Positions 31,892 to 41,362 of a DNA stretch of 64,000 bases are shown in pieces. The translations under genes and the position numbers were made by a program. The stretch is from CAVYXZ01 sp963772595. GTDB taxonomy: Bacteria; Chloroflexota; Anaerolineae; Aggregatilineales; Phototrophicaceae. Every line of letters starts with the position of its first letter. Within the stretch, counting starts at the first letter, position 1. The stretch covers positions 248,001 through 312,000 of the forward strand of contig CAVYXZ010000007.1 of NCBI GenBank assembly GCA_963772595.1. The letters are read 5' to 3'. The notes beneath the pieces were generated by a model. That model was given only the letters and a program-made list of their open reading frames with translations. It was not told the DNA's origin and did not search any database.

Positions 31892-31918
31892 GGACACGGC
31901 GCACCCGTGTCCTTTCTT
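31892..31918. terminator. Terminator between convergent genes
   Basis: An 8-bp perfect stem (GGACACGG/CCGTGTCC) with a 5-nt loop is followed by TTTCTT on the plus strand. It lies 30 nt after the ATPase stop and just beyond the stop of the convergent phosphodiesterase gene. Confidence 0.8.
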
Positions 31919-31919
31919 A

Positions 31920-33327
31920 CTAGGGAAGAATCACACGGCCCTGCATCTGCGCCGGGACCTTGAGGCCCATGCGCTGGAGGATCGTCGGGGTGATGTCCAT
32001 CAACTGCTGGCCCTCGACCTTACCTGCGCCCGAACGGCCTGGCTCATAGAGGACGAACATACCTTCCATCGCGTGATTGGCGTCGTCAGGGCCGGTATCG
32101 TTATCCAATGTGAAATGGCGACCATGCCCCAGGCTGCCCACCGAGCGCCAGTGCAAATCGCCGAAATAGATGAGCAAATCCGGCGCGACCCGCTCTACAC
32201 GCTGGTAGATCGCTTCCGGCTTGAAGCTCTGCGTGCTCAGCGCCTGACCTTCCGGGCCAGGAATCGCCCGCAGCGCGGCAGCGAGTTCATCTCGTGTCGA
32301 GTTCGTAAGCTTCCTGAGGGACGATACCCTGCGGTTCGCGGCCCGCTACGTTCAGAAACACGCGCCCGGCGTATCCTCCGGTCCCCCAGGCCCGCGTGCG
32401 TGACCAATCCACGTCAAGCTGCTCGAAAGGCGTAATCTGGCCCTCTGGCGGGGTGCTGCGCAGGCTCAGCCAGCCCTCGCGCCACAGCCATTCATTCACG
32501 CAGATGCCACCGTCCATGCGCTTGACTCCGTGATCGCTGACCACCAGGACGGTCACGTCATCACCGGCCATCTCGATCAGCGTCCCAGCCATTTCGTCGA
32601 TCATGGCGTAGTAATCGTGAATCGCGCTGCTGAAGCTTGCCTCGTGCAGCCGGTGCATCGGGTCATGATAGCGCCAGAATCCGTGATGGATGCGGTCCAC
32701 GCCCATATTCACGTGCATGAAGAAGTCCCAGGGCGCGGCGCGGATGCTGTGCTTGAGCAGTTTGAACTGGATCTCGGTCATATCGATGATGCGCTGCAAG
32801 AGGTCCGCTTTTTCCAGCGTGCGGAACTCGCGCACGTCGAAGCGATAATCGGGTGTGACGCCCAGCACTTCCTGCTTGAACATGGCGGGGTAAGTGAAAG
32901 CGCTGCTGGTGCCGGGGGTCAGGAAGCCGCTCACCAGCCGCCCTTTGAGCGGATGCACCGGGTAAGTCTGGGGCACGCCAACGACGCAGGACTCCAGCCC
33001 GGCCTCACTCAAGTAATCCCAGACCCGCCGCGCGCGCACGATCTCGCTGTTGGCGACCGCCTGCCGCTCGTAACTGCAATCCGCCCGGTCGCGGAAGCCG
33101 TAGATGCCCAGCGAGCCGGGGTCCTGACTGCTCAGCATACTGCTCCAGGCCGGGATGGTGATGCAGGGGATGCAGGACTGCAACTGGCCCCAGGTCCCCT
33201 GCCGCCGCAGGCCGGAAAGCACCGGCATATCGCCAGCAAACTGCTCAAAAGCAAGTTCTGGGCTGGCGCAATCCCAACCCAGAACCAGAAATCGTTTACG
33301 TTTTTTGCCGCGCAGCAGCCAGGTCAC
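31920..33327 (-). CDS. Alkaline-phosphatase superfamily phosphodiesterase/pyrophosphatase, frameshifted
   Basis: The protein belongs to the type I phosphodiesterase/nucleotide pyrophosphatase group, metal-dependent hydrolases of phospho- or sulfo-esters. RFLVLGWDCASPELAFEQ holds the first metal Asp, CIPCITIPAWSSML the nucleophile region, FFMHVNMGVDRIHHGFWRY metal ligands, and VVSDHGVKRMDGGICVNEWL the last ligands. The C-terminus (LMDITPTILQRMGLKVP) comes from a second frame after a break near 32290. Repaired length is about 468 aa. No signal peptide, so likely cytoplasmic. It follows Sat-CysC by 11 nt; a link to nucleotide-sulfate metabolism is speculative. Confidence 0.75.
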
Positions 33328-33338
33328 AGCATACCGAT

Positions 33339-35069
33339 CTAGTTATGCGAACTGTTGCTCGGCTGCTTCGGGGTGAGGCCCTCACGCTTCAGATATTCGA
33401 GGATTTCCATCGCATTGTCTTCCGGCGTATAGCCAACCGTGTGCAGCGTGAGTTCGGGGTTGTGCGGTGCCTCATAAGGATCGTCAATGCCGGTGAAGCC
33501 GGTGATCTGCCCCGCGCGCGCTTTGGCGTACAGGCCTTTGGTGTCGCGCGATTCGCAGACTTCCAGCGGCGTATCGACATAGACCTCGATGAAGCCCGGC
33601 CCGACCATATTGCGCACATCATTGCGGGTGGCCCGGTAAGGACTGATGGCCGCGCAGATGACGATCCCGCCGTGCCGCACGATCTCCGCCGCGACAAAGC
33701 CGATGCGCCGGATATTGGTGTCGCGGTCTTCCTTGCTGAAGCCCAGGCCCTTGGACAAATGCGTGCGCACGATGTCGCCATCCAGCACCGTAACCTGACG
33801 GCCATGCTCCAGCAGCAGCGTCGTCAGCACCTGCGCCATCGTGGATTTGCCCGCCCCGCTCAGGCCGGTGAACCAGATGCAGGCCCCCTGGCGGTGGCGC
33901 GGCGGATACGCTTCACTGAGGATCTCGGCCACCTCCGGGCGTGTGAACCAGGGCGGCAGCGTCTTGCCATTGCGCAGATATTCCTCACGGACCTGCGTGC
34001 CGGAAATATCGGCCACCGTCACGCCCGTCGGTACTTTAGTGACCTCCTCGTAACGTTCTTCCTCGGTCAGGTAGACCAGCTTGCGGAAGGGCACTACCTT
34101 AACACCCAGTTCTTCCTCATGCGCCTGCACCAGTTCCTGCGCGTCATACGGCCCATAGAAAGGCTTGCCTTCCAAATCGCTGCCCGGACCGGCGTGATCG
34201 CGCCCGATGATAATGTGATTCGCGCCGTAGTTGCGGCGAATAATCGCGTGCCAGACAGCCTCACGCGGCCCGCCCATACGCATCGCCAGCGGCAGCAGCG
34301 AGAGCAGGATACGGTCGGGGTCGTAATAATTCTCGACGAGCGCGCGATAAGCCCGCACCCGCGTGAAGTGATCCACGTCGCCCGGCTTGGTCATGCCCAC
34401 GACCGGGTGCAGCAGCAGGACGCCATCGACCTCCTGGGCAGCGCGTTTGGTCAGTTCTTCGTGCGCCCGGTGCAGCGGATTGCGCGTCTGGAAGGCCACG
34501 ACATTTTCGAAGCCGTACTGTGCCAACTGCGCGCGCGTCTGGGTCGGTGTGCGGCGAAGCGGCTTGAAATCGTGATGCTGCGGCAGCTCCAGCACTTCCA
34601 GCTTACCGCTCAGATTATGCCCGCCCCAGCGGTGCATTTCGGCCACGATAGGATGGCGCGGGTCCAGCGTGCCGTAGACTTTCTGGGCCTCTTCCTCACG
34701 ATCCCAGTCGTAAATCTCTTCGACCGTCATGATCGCCAGCAGGTTGTTACGCGAATCGCGCAGCGCGATGTCGCTGTCAAGGCTGATCGGGCCGTCGCCG
34801 TTCACCGGCAGCGTGATCGGCAGCGGGAACAGCGTGCCGTCTGCCAGACGCATGGTATCGAGGACGGACTGGTAATCCGCCTTCCCCATAAAGCGATCCA
34901 GCGGCGAGAAACCGCCGACGCTCATCACTTCCAGGTCACAGACCGTCCTCTCGGAAAGCTGGATCGACGGCAGCGTCGAGGCGTAGGCCTTGCGCTCCTC
35001 CAACGCCTCCTCTGCGGCGAAAAGACTGACGAGTGTGCCACCATACGGGGCGATGATCGAATTAGACAT
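33339..35069 (-). CDS. Bifunctional sulfate adenylyltransferase / adenylylsulfate kinase
   Basis: The fusion makes APS from sulfate and ATP, then phosphorylates it to PAPS. The N-terminal PUA-like and catalytic ATP-sulfurylase domains span about residues 1-385, with QTRNPLHRAH (194-203) and GRDHAGPG (289-296). The C-terminal APS-kinase domain (about 392-565) has P-loop GLSGAGKST (402-410), DGDIVRTHLSKGLGFSKEDR, and FIEVYVDTPLEVCESRDTKG. It is 576 aa and intact. No PAPS reductase or sulfite reductase is nearby, so PAPS may feed sulfotransfer or distant assimilation genes. The 220 nt upstream (35070-35289) hold no gene; no clear promoter was identified. Confidence 0.92.
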   Translation of the reverse strand: MSNSIIAPYGGTLVSLFAAEEALEERKAYASTLPSIQLSERTVCDLEVMSVGGFSPLDRFMGKADYQSVLDTMRLADGTLFPLPITLPVNGDGPISLDSDIALRDSRNNLLAIMTVEEIYDWDREEEAQKVYGTLDPRHPIVAEMHRWGGHNLSGKLEVLELPQHHDFKPLRRTPTQTRAQLAQYGFENVVAFQTRNPLHRAHEELTKRAAQEVDGVLLLHPVVGMTKPGDVDHFTRVRAYRALVENYYDPDRILLSLLPLAMRMGGPREAVWHAIIRRNYGANHIIIGRDHAGPGSDLEGKPFYGPYDAQELVQAHEEELGVKVVPFRKLVYLTEEERYEEVTKVPTGVTVADISGTQVREEYLRNGKTLPPWFTRPEVAEILSEAYPPRHRQGACIWFTGLSGAGKSTMAQVLTTLLLEHGRQVTVLDGDIVRTHLSKGLGFSKEDRDTNIRRIGFVAAEIVRHGGIVICAAISPYRATRNDVRNMVGPGFIEVYVDTPLEVCESRDTKGLYAKARAGQITGFTGIDDPYEAPHNPELTLHTVGYTPEDNAMEILEYLKREGLTPKQPSNSSHN

Positions 35070-35289
35070 GATTCTCCCTATGTCGATTGTGTGCGCATGT
35101 CAGGCTGGCTCTGGCAGTGGGGCAGCGGCGCGGCGCAGCAGTCTGTAAAATCCTGGAATGGCGAACAAAACTGCCTGACGGTGTTGTTTTCATAGCCAGT
35201 GGGGTCGCAATGCCCGTAAATGCTCTGTTGCCTGCAAGAAAAGATGGTCTGATTTCAGGCCACTGAAAAGTATACGCCCATGTCTAAAC

Positions 35290-36175
35290 TCAGGCAACCC
35301 GCGAAAGACGGCGCGCGACGAAGACCAGGAGGATGCTGAGCGCGTACAGCGCCATGAGCGGTCCCATCACCAGCATCATGTTGACCGGGTCAATTGTCGG
35401 CGTAATCAGCGCTGCTGCGACCGCCGCGCCAATCACCGCGATTCGCCAGTTGTGAATCAGAGCACGCGGGCCGATCAAGCTCAGGTAGCCCAGCACAAAG
35501 AAGACCAGCGGGGTTTCGAAAGCAACGCCCATCCAGAACACCAGCGAGGTGACAAAACTGAGGTAGAGAATCCGCCGTCCATTCCGAACGGAAGAGATTT
35601 TGCTGGAATCCTTCAAGGAATCCTAACGCAGGCGGCATTAACACGAACCAGGAGAATAGAACGCCAACGATAAACAAGAGCGTCACTGCCGGCAGCGAGA
35701 TCAAGACGACCCGTTTTTCGCGCCGGGTCAGGCCGGGGAAGACGAACATCAGCAGCTGGTAGGTAATCATCGGGATAGCGAAGGCCGCGCCCAGCATGAT
35801 TGACACCCGGAAGAAGGCGACCACACCGCCGGTCGGCCCCAGTACCTGAAACTGGCATTTCGAATAGTCGATGACCAGATGATCGTAGTCAATCGTCTCA
35901 CCCTGCGCCGCCATGTCGTTCAGGGTGGTGACTTTACAGTAGGGTCCTTGCAGCACTTCCAATGTAGGCGTTGCCAGCGCGACGCCAATCAGCGTCCCGA
36001 TCACCAGCGCGAACGCCGAACGAAACACGCGGATGCGCAGTTCGTTGAGATGGTCGAAGAAACCCATCCGAGCGCCATTGCCGTCCTCATCATCATATTC
36101 GTCGTCGAGATCAGGTTCCGGGGGCGGGGGTGGGGGTGCTTGCCTGCGCAGACGCGGCACTTTCAAGCTGGGCAC
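35290..36175 (-). CDS. tatC: Sec-independent translocase TatC, frameshifted
   Basis: TatC is the twin-arginine signal receptor in the membrane. After an unusual Pro/acidic cytoplasmic N-terminus (PPPPPPEPDLDDEYDDEDG) come MGFFDHLNELRIRVFRSAFA (the conserved TatC start) and helices such as LGAAFAIPMITYQLLMFVFP with GLTRREKRVV. A break near 35580 is followed by LYLSFVTSLVFWMGVAFETP, the FGxxFExP motif, and the last helices. Repaired length is about 295 aa. GTG start at 36175, 3 nt after the TatB/A stop. Confidence 0.9.
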
Positions 36176-36178
36176 TGC

Positions 36179-36742
36179 TTACTCCTTTGACTGTGGCTTG
36201 CGTCCATTGCTGGACCAGGTGCCAAAACCCGAGTCGCCATCCGAGCCAGAATCGCCCGCCCAGGTGCCAAAATTAGTCTGGGCTTTCGGCTTCGACTGCG
36301 GCTTGTTCACACGGCTCATGACCGCCTGGTTGCTGCGTCCGTTGGTCGGTTTCGCCGCCGTATTAATTGATGCATTGGCGGCCTTCACGGTCGAATTCGC
36401 AGCCTGAGCGGTGTCTTTCGTGACTGTCTTGATCTGGTTGACCTCGGTGTTCACATCCTTCAAAGCTTCCTGCATCGGCCCGGTGATCCCGCTCATCGCT
36501 TTGGCCGCTTCTCGCTTGAGGTTTGCGCGGGTGGGCACTTCACGCGGCAGTTGGATGCCGACGCCTGCCGAATCAAATTCGTCTTGCAGCACGTCTACGG
36601 TCTCTTCCCACATCCGCCGGAACTTCGCCACATAGGTGCCCAGAATATACATCCACTGCACCATCCGTTTGGGACCGGCAACCACCAGCATAATCACGAT
36701 AATAATAACGAATTCTTCGCCGCCTACTCCCAGGATGTTCAT
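36179..36742 (-). CDS. Tat translocase TatA/TatB-family protein
   Basis: This 187-aa protein has the TatA/B layout: an N-terminal membrane helix (EEFVIIIVIMLVVAGPKRM), an amphipathic helix (YILGTYVAKFRRMWEETV), then a long hydrophilic tail. The tail has Ala/Thr-rich helix and Gly/Ser/Asp repeats (FGTWAGDSGSDGDSGFGTW). The GPKRM hinge and length favour TatB. Its start overlaps the nusB stop in an ATGA arrangement and it ends 3 nt before tatC, so nusB-tatB-tatC form one operon. Confidence 0.85.
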   Translation of the reverse strand: MNILGVGGEEFVIIIVIMLVVAGPKRMVQWMYILGTYVAKFRRMWEETVDVLQDEFDSAGVGIQLPREVPTRANLKREAAKAMSGITGPMQEALKDVNTEVNQIKTVTKDTAQAANSTVKAANASINTAAKPTNGRSNQAVMSRVNKPQSKPKAQTNFGTWAGDSGSDGDSGFGTWSSNGRKPQSKE

Positions 36743-37254
36743 ACAGTACCTTCTCCTTTAAGTGCCCGAAGCGATTTGAGAGTCTCCTCATCGAGCACCA
36801 TCTTACCCAGCACGCCGTTGACGAATCGCAGCGAGTTCTCCGAACCGAAGATCCGCGCCAGACCGACCGCTTCGTCGATCACCACGCCCGGCGGTGCTTT
36901 TTGCTCAATTGCCAGTTCAAGGATCGCCATCCGCAGGATATTCAGGTCAATCTTGGCGATCTGTTCCAGCGGCCATTCGGCCACAAACTGATGGATCACA
37001 GTGTCAATCGCGTCACGACGCGCCATAACACCCCGTACCAGGAAGCGCACGTAGCGTGCCTCCCGGCGGCCAGGGTCCTGCGCTTCCAGACGGGCCGCGA
37101 TAACTTCGTCGGGCATGTGATGCGTCGTGTCCAGCTCGTACAACACCTGCAAGGTAATGCGCCGGGCGAAGCTCCGATCCGTCGCTGGCGCGGCGTGATC
37201 GACCACTTCGACACTGATTTCGTCGTCCGGGTCCAACTCAGGCATATTCATCAA
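36739..37254 (-). CDS. nusB: Transcription antitermination factor NusB
   Basis: NusB binds boxA RNA with NusE in rRNA antitermination. Conserved helices: ARRITLQVLYELDTTHHM, VRFLVRGVMARRDAIDTVI, EWPLEQIAKIDLNILRMAIL and VVIDEAVGLARIFGSENSLR with FVNGVLGKM. At 171 aa it is slightly longer than usual because of an acidic N-terminal extension (PELDPDDEISVEVVDH). It is intact; start at ATG 37254 or 37251. Confidence 0.92.
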   Translation of the reverse strand: MMNMPELDPDDEISVEVVDHAAPATDRSFARRITLQVLYELDTTHHMPDEVIAARLEAQDPGRREARYVRFLVRGVMARRDAIDTVIHQFVAEWPLEQIAKIDLNILRMAILELAIEQKAPPGVVIDEAVGLARIFGSENSLRFVNGVLGKMVLDEETLKSLRALKGEGTV

Positions 37255-37350
37255 ACATGGTACCCAAGCTCATTACTCAACCTGATAGTAAGTGTACTGC
37301 AAATGCGGGCCTTTGCCCATATCGTCCTCAGCCCCCCAGAAATTGGGCTA

Positions 37351-37379
37351 TTGACCCAAAACGGATAAAATGCTAAGCT
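37351..37379 (+). promoter_or_regulatory. Extended -10 promoter of a small peptide gene
   Basis: TTGACC (37351-37356), a 17-nt spacer ending in TGC, and TAAGCT (37374-37379). The same TTGACC-17-TGC arrangement precedes the tRNA pair at 53340, supporting it as a real housekeeping promoter. Confidence 0.55.
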
Positions 37380-37396
37380 GTCCGCGTTGTTATGAA

Positions 37397-37474
37397 ATGC
37401 CGAAAGGAGTAGGGATCGTGATCGGAATCGTTTCTCGCGGAACCAACGTCGGAGAACCTGCCTGCGCTTGTTAA
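37397..37474 (+). CDS. Short ORF, 25 aa, Cys-terminated; function unknown
   Basis: ATG 37397 gives MPKGVGIVIGIVSRGTNVGE ending PACAC. GTG 37418 in the same frame would give an 18-aa version with a better ribosome-binding site (AAAGGAG, 8 nt upstream). It sits between a sigma70-like promoter and a strong terminator, so it is a self-contained transcription unit of about 150 nt. Alternatives are a leader peptide (the Cys codons could sense cysteine) or a small RNA with incidental coding. I recognise no family. Confidence 0.4.
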   Translation: MPKGVGIVIGIVSRGTNVGEPACAC

Positions 37475-37499
37475 CGTCTCGCCACTACGTCGATGACAC

Positions 37500-37528
37500 A
37501 AGCCACAGGCGCGACCGTGGCTTTTTTT
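37500..37528 (+). terminator. Intrinsic terminator after the short ORF
   Basis: AAGCCAC/GTGGCTT with a 10-nt loop and a run of seven T (37522-37528). Confidence 0.85.
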
Positions 37529-37614
37529 ACGCCATTCGCCTGGGTTCACAGGAGATCGTAACGGATTTCTAAAGTTCAAACAGCCGAATGACTGCTCAAG
37601 GAGAGAACGTCATC

Positions 37615-37833
37615 ATGTTTATCAACTGGCAACATGCACAGTGGGACAGTAATCAGCGCATCAAACAGGCTCACCAGGAGCGAGAACACGACCGTCTGGT
37701 CAAGCAAGTCATGCTCGCCCAACGAATGCAGCGATCCAACCGCCTTCGCCTGCCTGACCTGCGCAGCCTGTTTCAGCGCAGCCCGCGCGCCGCGCAAAGC
37801 CCGCAGCCGCGCACCGAACAGGTCCTGTCCTGA
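37615..37833 (+). CDS. 72-aa basic protein of unknown function
   Basis: ATG 37615 follows AAGGAGAG at good distance. The product starts MFINWQHAQWDSNQRIKQAH, is helical and basic through REHDRLVKQVMLAQRMQR, and ends with a Pro/Arg tail. A longer start at 37588 is possible but lacks a ribosome-binding site. It is tightly followed by a terminator. No family is recognised; nucleic-acid binding is only a guess from charge. Confidence 0.5.
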   Translation: MFINWQHAQWDSNQRIKQAHQEREHDRLVKQVMLAQRMQRSNRLRLPDLRSLFQRSPRAAQSPQPRTEQVLS

Positions 37834-37839
37834 ACCCAG

Positions 37840-37877
37840 CCGTCGCAGTGAACCCACTGCGGCGGTTTTTGTTTTCG
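37840..37877 (+). terminator. Strong intrinsic terminator
   Basis: An 11-bp stem (CCGTCGCAGTG/CACTGCGGCGG, one mismatch) with a 4-nt loop is followed by TTTTTGTTTT. It closes the small-protein unit. Confidence 0.9.
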
Positions 37878-37887
37878 CCCACGAGGT

Positions 37888-37893
37888 TATAAT
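37888..37893 (+). promoter_or_regulatory. -10 box directly before a HAD gene, likely leaderless
   Basis: A perfect TATAAT ends 6 nt before the ATG at 37900. Transcription would begin at or next to the A of the start codon. No -35 at 17 nt and no ribosome-binding site are seen. Confidence 0.55.
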
Positions 37894-37899
37894 ACAGTT

Positions 37900-38511
37900 A
37901 TGAAACGTGCCCTTATCTTCGACTTCGGCGGTGTCATCATGAAGACCCGCGACTACAACCCACGCCGCGCCTGGGATGAACGCCTGGGCCTTCCGCCGGG
38001 CAGCGTCGAAGCGGTGGTGCATGGCAGCGAGTCCTGGCGCAGAGCACAAAGCGGCGATCTCAGCCTGGGAGCCTATTGGGACGCCGTCGCACGTGATCTC
38101 AAGCTCGACCCGGCGCAGGTCAAAGCGCTGGCGCAGGATTTCTACAGCGGCGACCGGGTCGATTCAAGCGTCACCGATCTGATCCGGCAGTGGCGCGATG
38201 AGGGGTATCCGCTGGCCCTGTTGAGCAATGACAGCCCGGCCCTGGTGGAAAAGCTGGAGCGGCTGGGCCTGGACAGCCTCTTTGACACGGTCGTCATCTC
38301 CGGGCTGATCGGTGTGATGAAACCCGATGCCCGCGCCTATCAGGCCGTGCTCGACCGTTTGCAGCGCCCGGCAGCTGCCTGCGTCTTCATCGACGACATG
38401 CCCGCCAACGTGGCCGGGGCGGAGGCGCTGGGCCTGCGTGGCATCCGTTACCAGGATGGGATGGATCTGGAAAAAGCGCTTGCGCCGCTGCTAAATATGG
38501 AACATAGTTAA
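37900..38511 (+). CDS. HAD-superfamily hydrolase (haloacid-dehalogenase/epoxide-hydrolase N type)
   Basis: Cytoplasmic phosphatase-like enzyme, 203 aa, intact. Motif I is FDFGGVI (nucleophile Asp8, but the usual second Asp is Gly, as in the YihX/EH-N subgroup). Motif II is ALLSNDSPALVE, motif III GVMKPDARAYQAVLDRL, and motif IV CVFIDDMPANVAGAEALGL. These fit alpha-D-glucose-1-phosphate phosphatase-like (YihX) or HAD-IA3 proteins. Substrate is unknown. Confidence 0.85.
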   Translation: MKRALIFDFGGVIMKTRDYNPRRAWDERLGLPPGSVEAVVHGSESWRRAQSGDLSLGAYWDAVARDLKLDPAQVKALAQDFYSGDRVDSSVTDLIRQWRDEGYPLALLSNDSPALVEKLERLGLDSLFDTVVISGLIGVMKPDARAYQAVLDRLQRPAAACVFIDDMPANVAGAEALGLRGIRYQDGMDLEKALAPLLNMEHS

Positions 38512-38547
38512 GTGTAATCGCAGCATGAAAACGACAGGACGAAAGCG

Positions 38548-38922
38548 ATGCAAAACATAACCCTCCAGGACATTCTCTGGCGTCTGGGTATTTATTACGG
38601 CTATGGCAATAGCCCCCTCATCTGGAACATTCTGATTTACATCGTCTTCATTTTCACGCTCATCACCATGCTCATGCAAGGCGATAAGGCCCTCCTGACG
38701 ACCGTTCTATCTGCGGTCGGGATGCTCTGCTGTCTCGTCGCCAAACTCGCCATTTTCGACGTACATTCCTTTGGCACGCTGATCGTCCATTCCGGGATGT
38801 TCCTGCTGCCTGCGCTGGTCGCCGGGATGACGACCAGTGGCAAGTCACGCGCGCCTGCCGTTCTGGCGTCCGTCGTCGGCGCAGTGTTCTTCTTCTTATT
38901 CTGGTTCTTCTTCCAGGCCTGA
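38548..38922 (+). CDS. Small four-helix membrane protein, unknown
   Basis: This 124-aa protein has four hydrophobic segments: LIWNILIYIVFIFTLITML, LTTVLSAVGMLCCLVAKLAI, VHSGMFLLPALVAGM and VVGAVFFFLFWFFF. The N-terminus MQNITLQDILWRLGIYYGYG is amphipathic. It lies 24 nt before comEC and may be co-transcribed. No family recognised. Confidence 0.65.
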   Translation: MQNITLQDILWRLGIYYGYGNSPLIWNILIYIVFIFTLITMLMQGDKALLTTVLSAVGMLCCLVAKLAIFDVHSFGTLIVHSGMFLLPALVAGMTTSGKSRAPAVLASVVGAVFFFLFWFFFQA

Positions 38923-38946
38923 TACCAGGATATTTCGGACGGCGTT

Positions 38947-41287
38947 ATGCGGCTGGTCTATCTTGCTCTGGGCTGGACCGCCGGGATCGTCCTGGCCGCC
39001 AACAATGCCAGCCCTTCGCCGGGTGTTCTGCTCGCCTGGGGGGCGCTGCTGGCGCTGAGCGTCTGGCTATGCTGGTACGACAGACGCTGGTGGACCGTCG
39101 CCCTGATCGCCTTTACGCTGGGCGGGCTGCGGATGAGCCTCGTGCCGCGCAGCAGTGACCTGGCGGCCTTCAATAACAGCGGCGGACTCAGTATCACAGG
39201 CCGCGTCGTGGCCGAGCCAGACCGCCGTGACACCGAAACACAGATTCAAGTCGAGGCCGAGACGCTGAACTCGTGCCGGAACGACCACGCCGATCAGTGG
39301 CCGGGTCCTGGTGCAGGCCCCGCGCCTGTTGGAGGCCCGCATCGGTGACCAGGTGAGCGCAACGGGTTTGCTCATCGCACCGGGCGAATCTGATACCTTT
39401 TCCTATGCCGATTACCTGGCGCGCGCCGGAGTCTTCAGCATTATGCGCGACGCCTCAGTCGAAGTGCTCGGCCACAGCCCCTCACTGCTGGGCAGCCTGA
39501 GCGATCTGAAAGCCCGTGCCGCACAATTCATCGTGCAGGCCCTGCCGGAGCCGCAGGCGAGCCTGCTGACCGGTATCCTGCTGGGCAACGCGCGCGGCAT
39601 CGCCCCGGCGGTCGAGGAGGCGTTCCAGCGTGTCGGCGTGGCGCACGTGATCGCCATCAGCGGCTTCAACATGGCGATTCTCAGCGGCGTGGTGATGGGT
39701 TTCCTCGAAACACTGCGTCTGCCGACCCGGCGTGCCGCCTTGATCGGCATCGGCGTCATTGCACTGTACAGCCTGTTTGTCGGCGCGAATCCCTCCGTCC
39801 TGCGAGCCGCCATCATGAGCAGTCTGCTGGTGATCGGCACGGCCATGCGCCGCAAGACCTACGTCCCGGCCTCGCTGGCCCTGGCTGCCGTGCTGATGTC
39901 CGCCCTCAACCCTACCCTGCTATGGGATATCGGCTTCCAGTTGAGTTTCTTCGCCACGCTGGGGCTGGCGCTCTTTGCCGATCCACTCAGCCTCCTCTCT
40001 GACCGCCTGCTGGCCCGTCTTGCGCCCGCATCCCTGGCGCAGCCGCTCGGCAGCCTGCTGGTCGAACCTGCCGCCGTCACTCTGGCCGCGCAGATCACGA
40101 CCCTGCCGCTGACGATGGTCTATTTCAGCCGCCTGTCGCTGGTATCGCTGCTGGCAAACCTGCTGGTGCTGCCGGTGCAGGCCTGGCTGCTGGTCCTGGG
40201 CATCCTGGCCGTGCTGCTGGCCTTCGTGCTGCCAGCCGTCGCACAGGTGCTCTTCTGGTTTGACCTGGTGCTGCTGTCCTGGACGATTGGCGTTGTCAGG
40301 CTTTTCGCCCGCCTGCCCTTCGCCGATGTCGAACTGCACATCGACCCGCGTCTCGTCGCCGCGTTTTTCATCGTTCTGTTAGGAGCCGCCATGCTTCATG
40401 CCACCCAACCGGCCTGGGCGCTGCGCCTGGCCCGCGCCATCCGCCAGCGCAGTGTCACCAGCGCAGCCCTCTTCGCCGGGGCATCGACCCTGCTGCTGAG
40501 CGCGGCGGTGCTGTTCAGCCGCCCGGACCACATGCTGCACCTCTGGCTGCTTGACCTGGGCCACAGCAACGCCGTCCTGATGCAGTCGCCTGGCGGCGCG
40601 CAGATCCTGGTCGATGGCGGACGCTTCCCCTCGCGCTTGCTGACCGCCCTGGGCGACCGGATGCCGTTTTACGACCGCGAAATCGAGGTCCTGATGCTGA
40701 CACAGCCGGACGAAAACGACACGGGCGCGTTGAGCGCCGTGCTGAATCGCTACGATGTCGGTCTGGTGCTGAGCAACGGCCAGCCCAACCTGAGTCCTGC
40801 CTTCAGCGACCTCGAAACGCAGTGGGCTGGGCTGCCACAGGTGAAAGCGCGCGCGGGCTATCACCTGGACATGAACGACGGGCTGACGCTTGAGGTCCTT
40901 CATCCGACGGACGAGCCGGGCCTGGACGACAGCCTGAATGCGAAGCCATTGGTGACGCGGCTGCGCTATGGTGCGGTATCTTTTTTGCTCACAGGTGATC
41001 TGAGTGTGGCAGGCCAGCAGAGCCTGTTGGAGAACGGTCAGTGGCCGCAGGCGACGGTATTACAGCTTCCTCAACATGGCGGGGCGGAGACTCTCGATGC
41101 GGCGTTCTTGCGGGCGGTCCAACCGCAGCTTGCCCTGGTCGAGGCCGACCCGGCGAACCGTCTGGGCGACCCGGACCCCGATACGCTGGCGATGCTGGAC
41201 GATACACCGGTCTATCGCACGGATAAATCGGGCACGCTGCATCTGTGGACGGATGGGGTGCAGTTATGGCTGCAAGCGGAGCATTAG
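38947..41287 (+). CDS. comEC: ComEC/Rec2 competence channel protein, frameshifted
   Basis: ComEC moves single-stranded DNA across the inner membrane during transformation. The N-terminus has two helices and an OB-like DUF4131 region. After a break near 39290 comes the Competence domain, with LLTGILLGNARGIAPAVEEA, VAHVIAISGFNMAILSGVVM and many helices. The C-terminal metallo-beta-lactamase-like domain begins WLLDLGHSNAVLMQSPGG. There the usual HxHxDH is replaced by QPDENDTGA, and the later His motif reads PQHGG, so metal binding is probably lost. About 780 aa. No comEA or pilus genes are in the window. Confidence 0.88.
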
Positions 41288-41362
41288 CGCAGAATCAAAA
41301 GCAGCGCGGCAGATTGTCTGCTGCGCAGTCGGAAAACTTGATTGAAGAGAATAGAGGCTGGA

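Noticed and set aside
33345..35195. 616-codon plus-strand ORF over sat-cysC
   Set aside because: Arg/His-rich antisense frame; the minus strand is a perfect ATP-sulfurylase/APS-kinase fusion.
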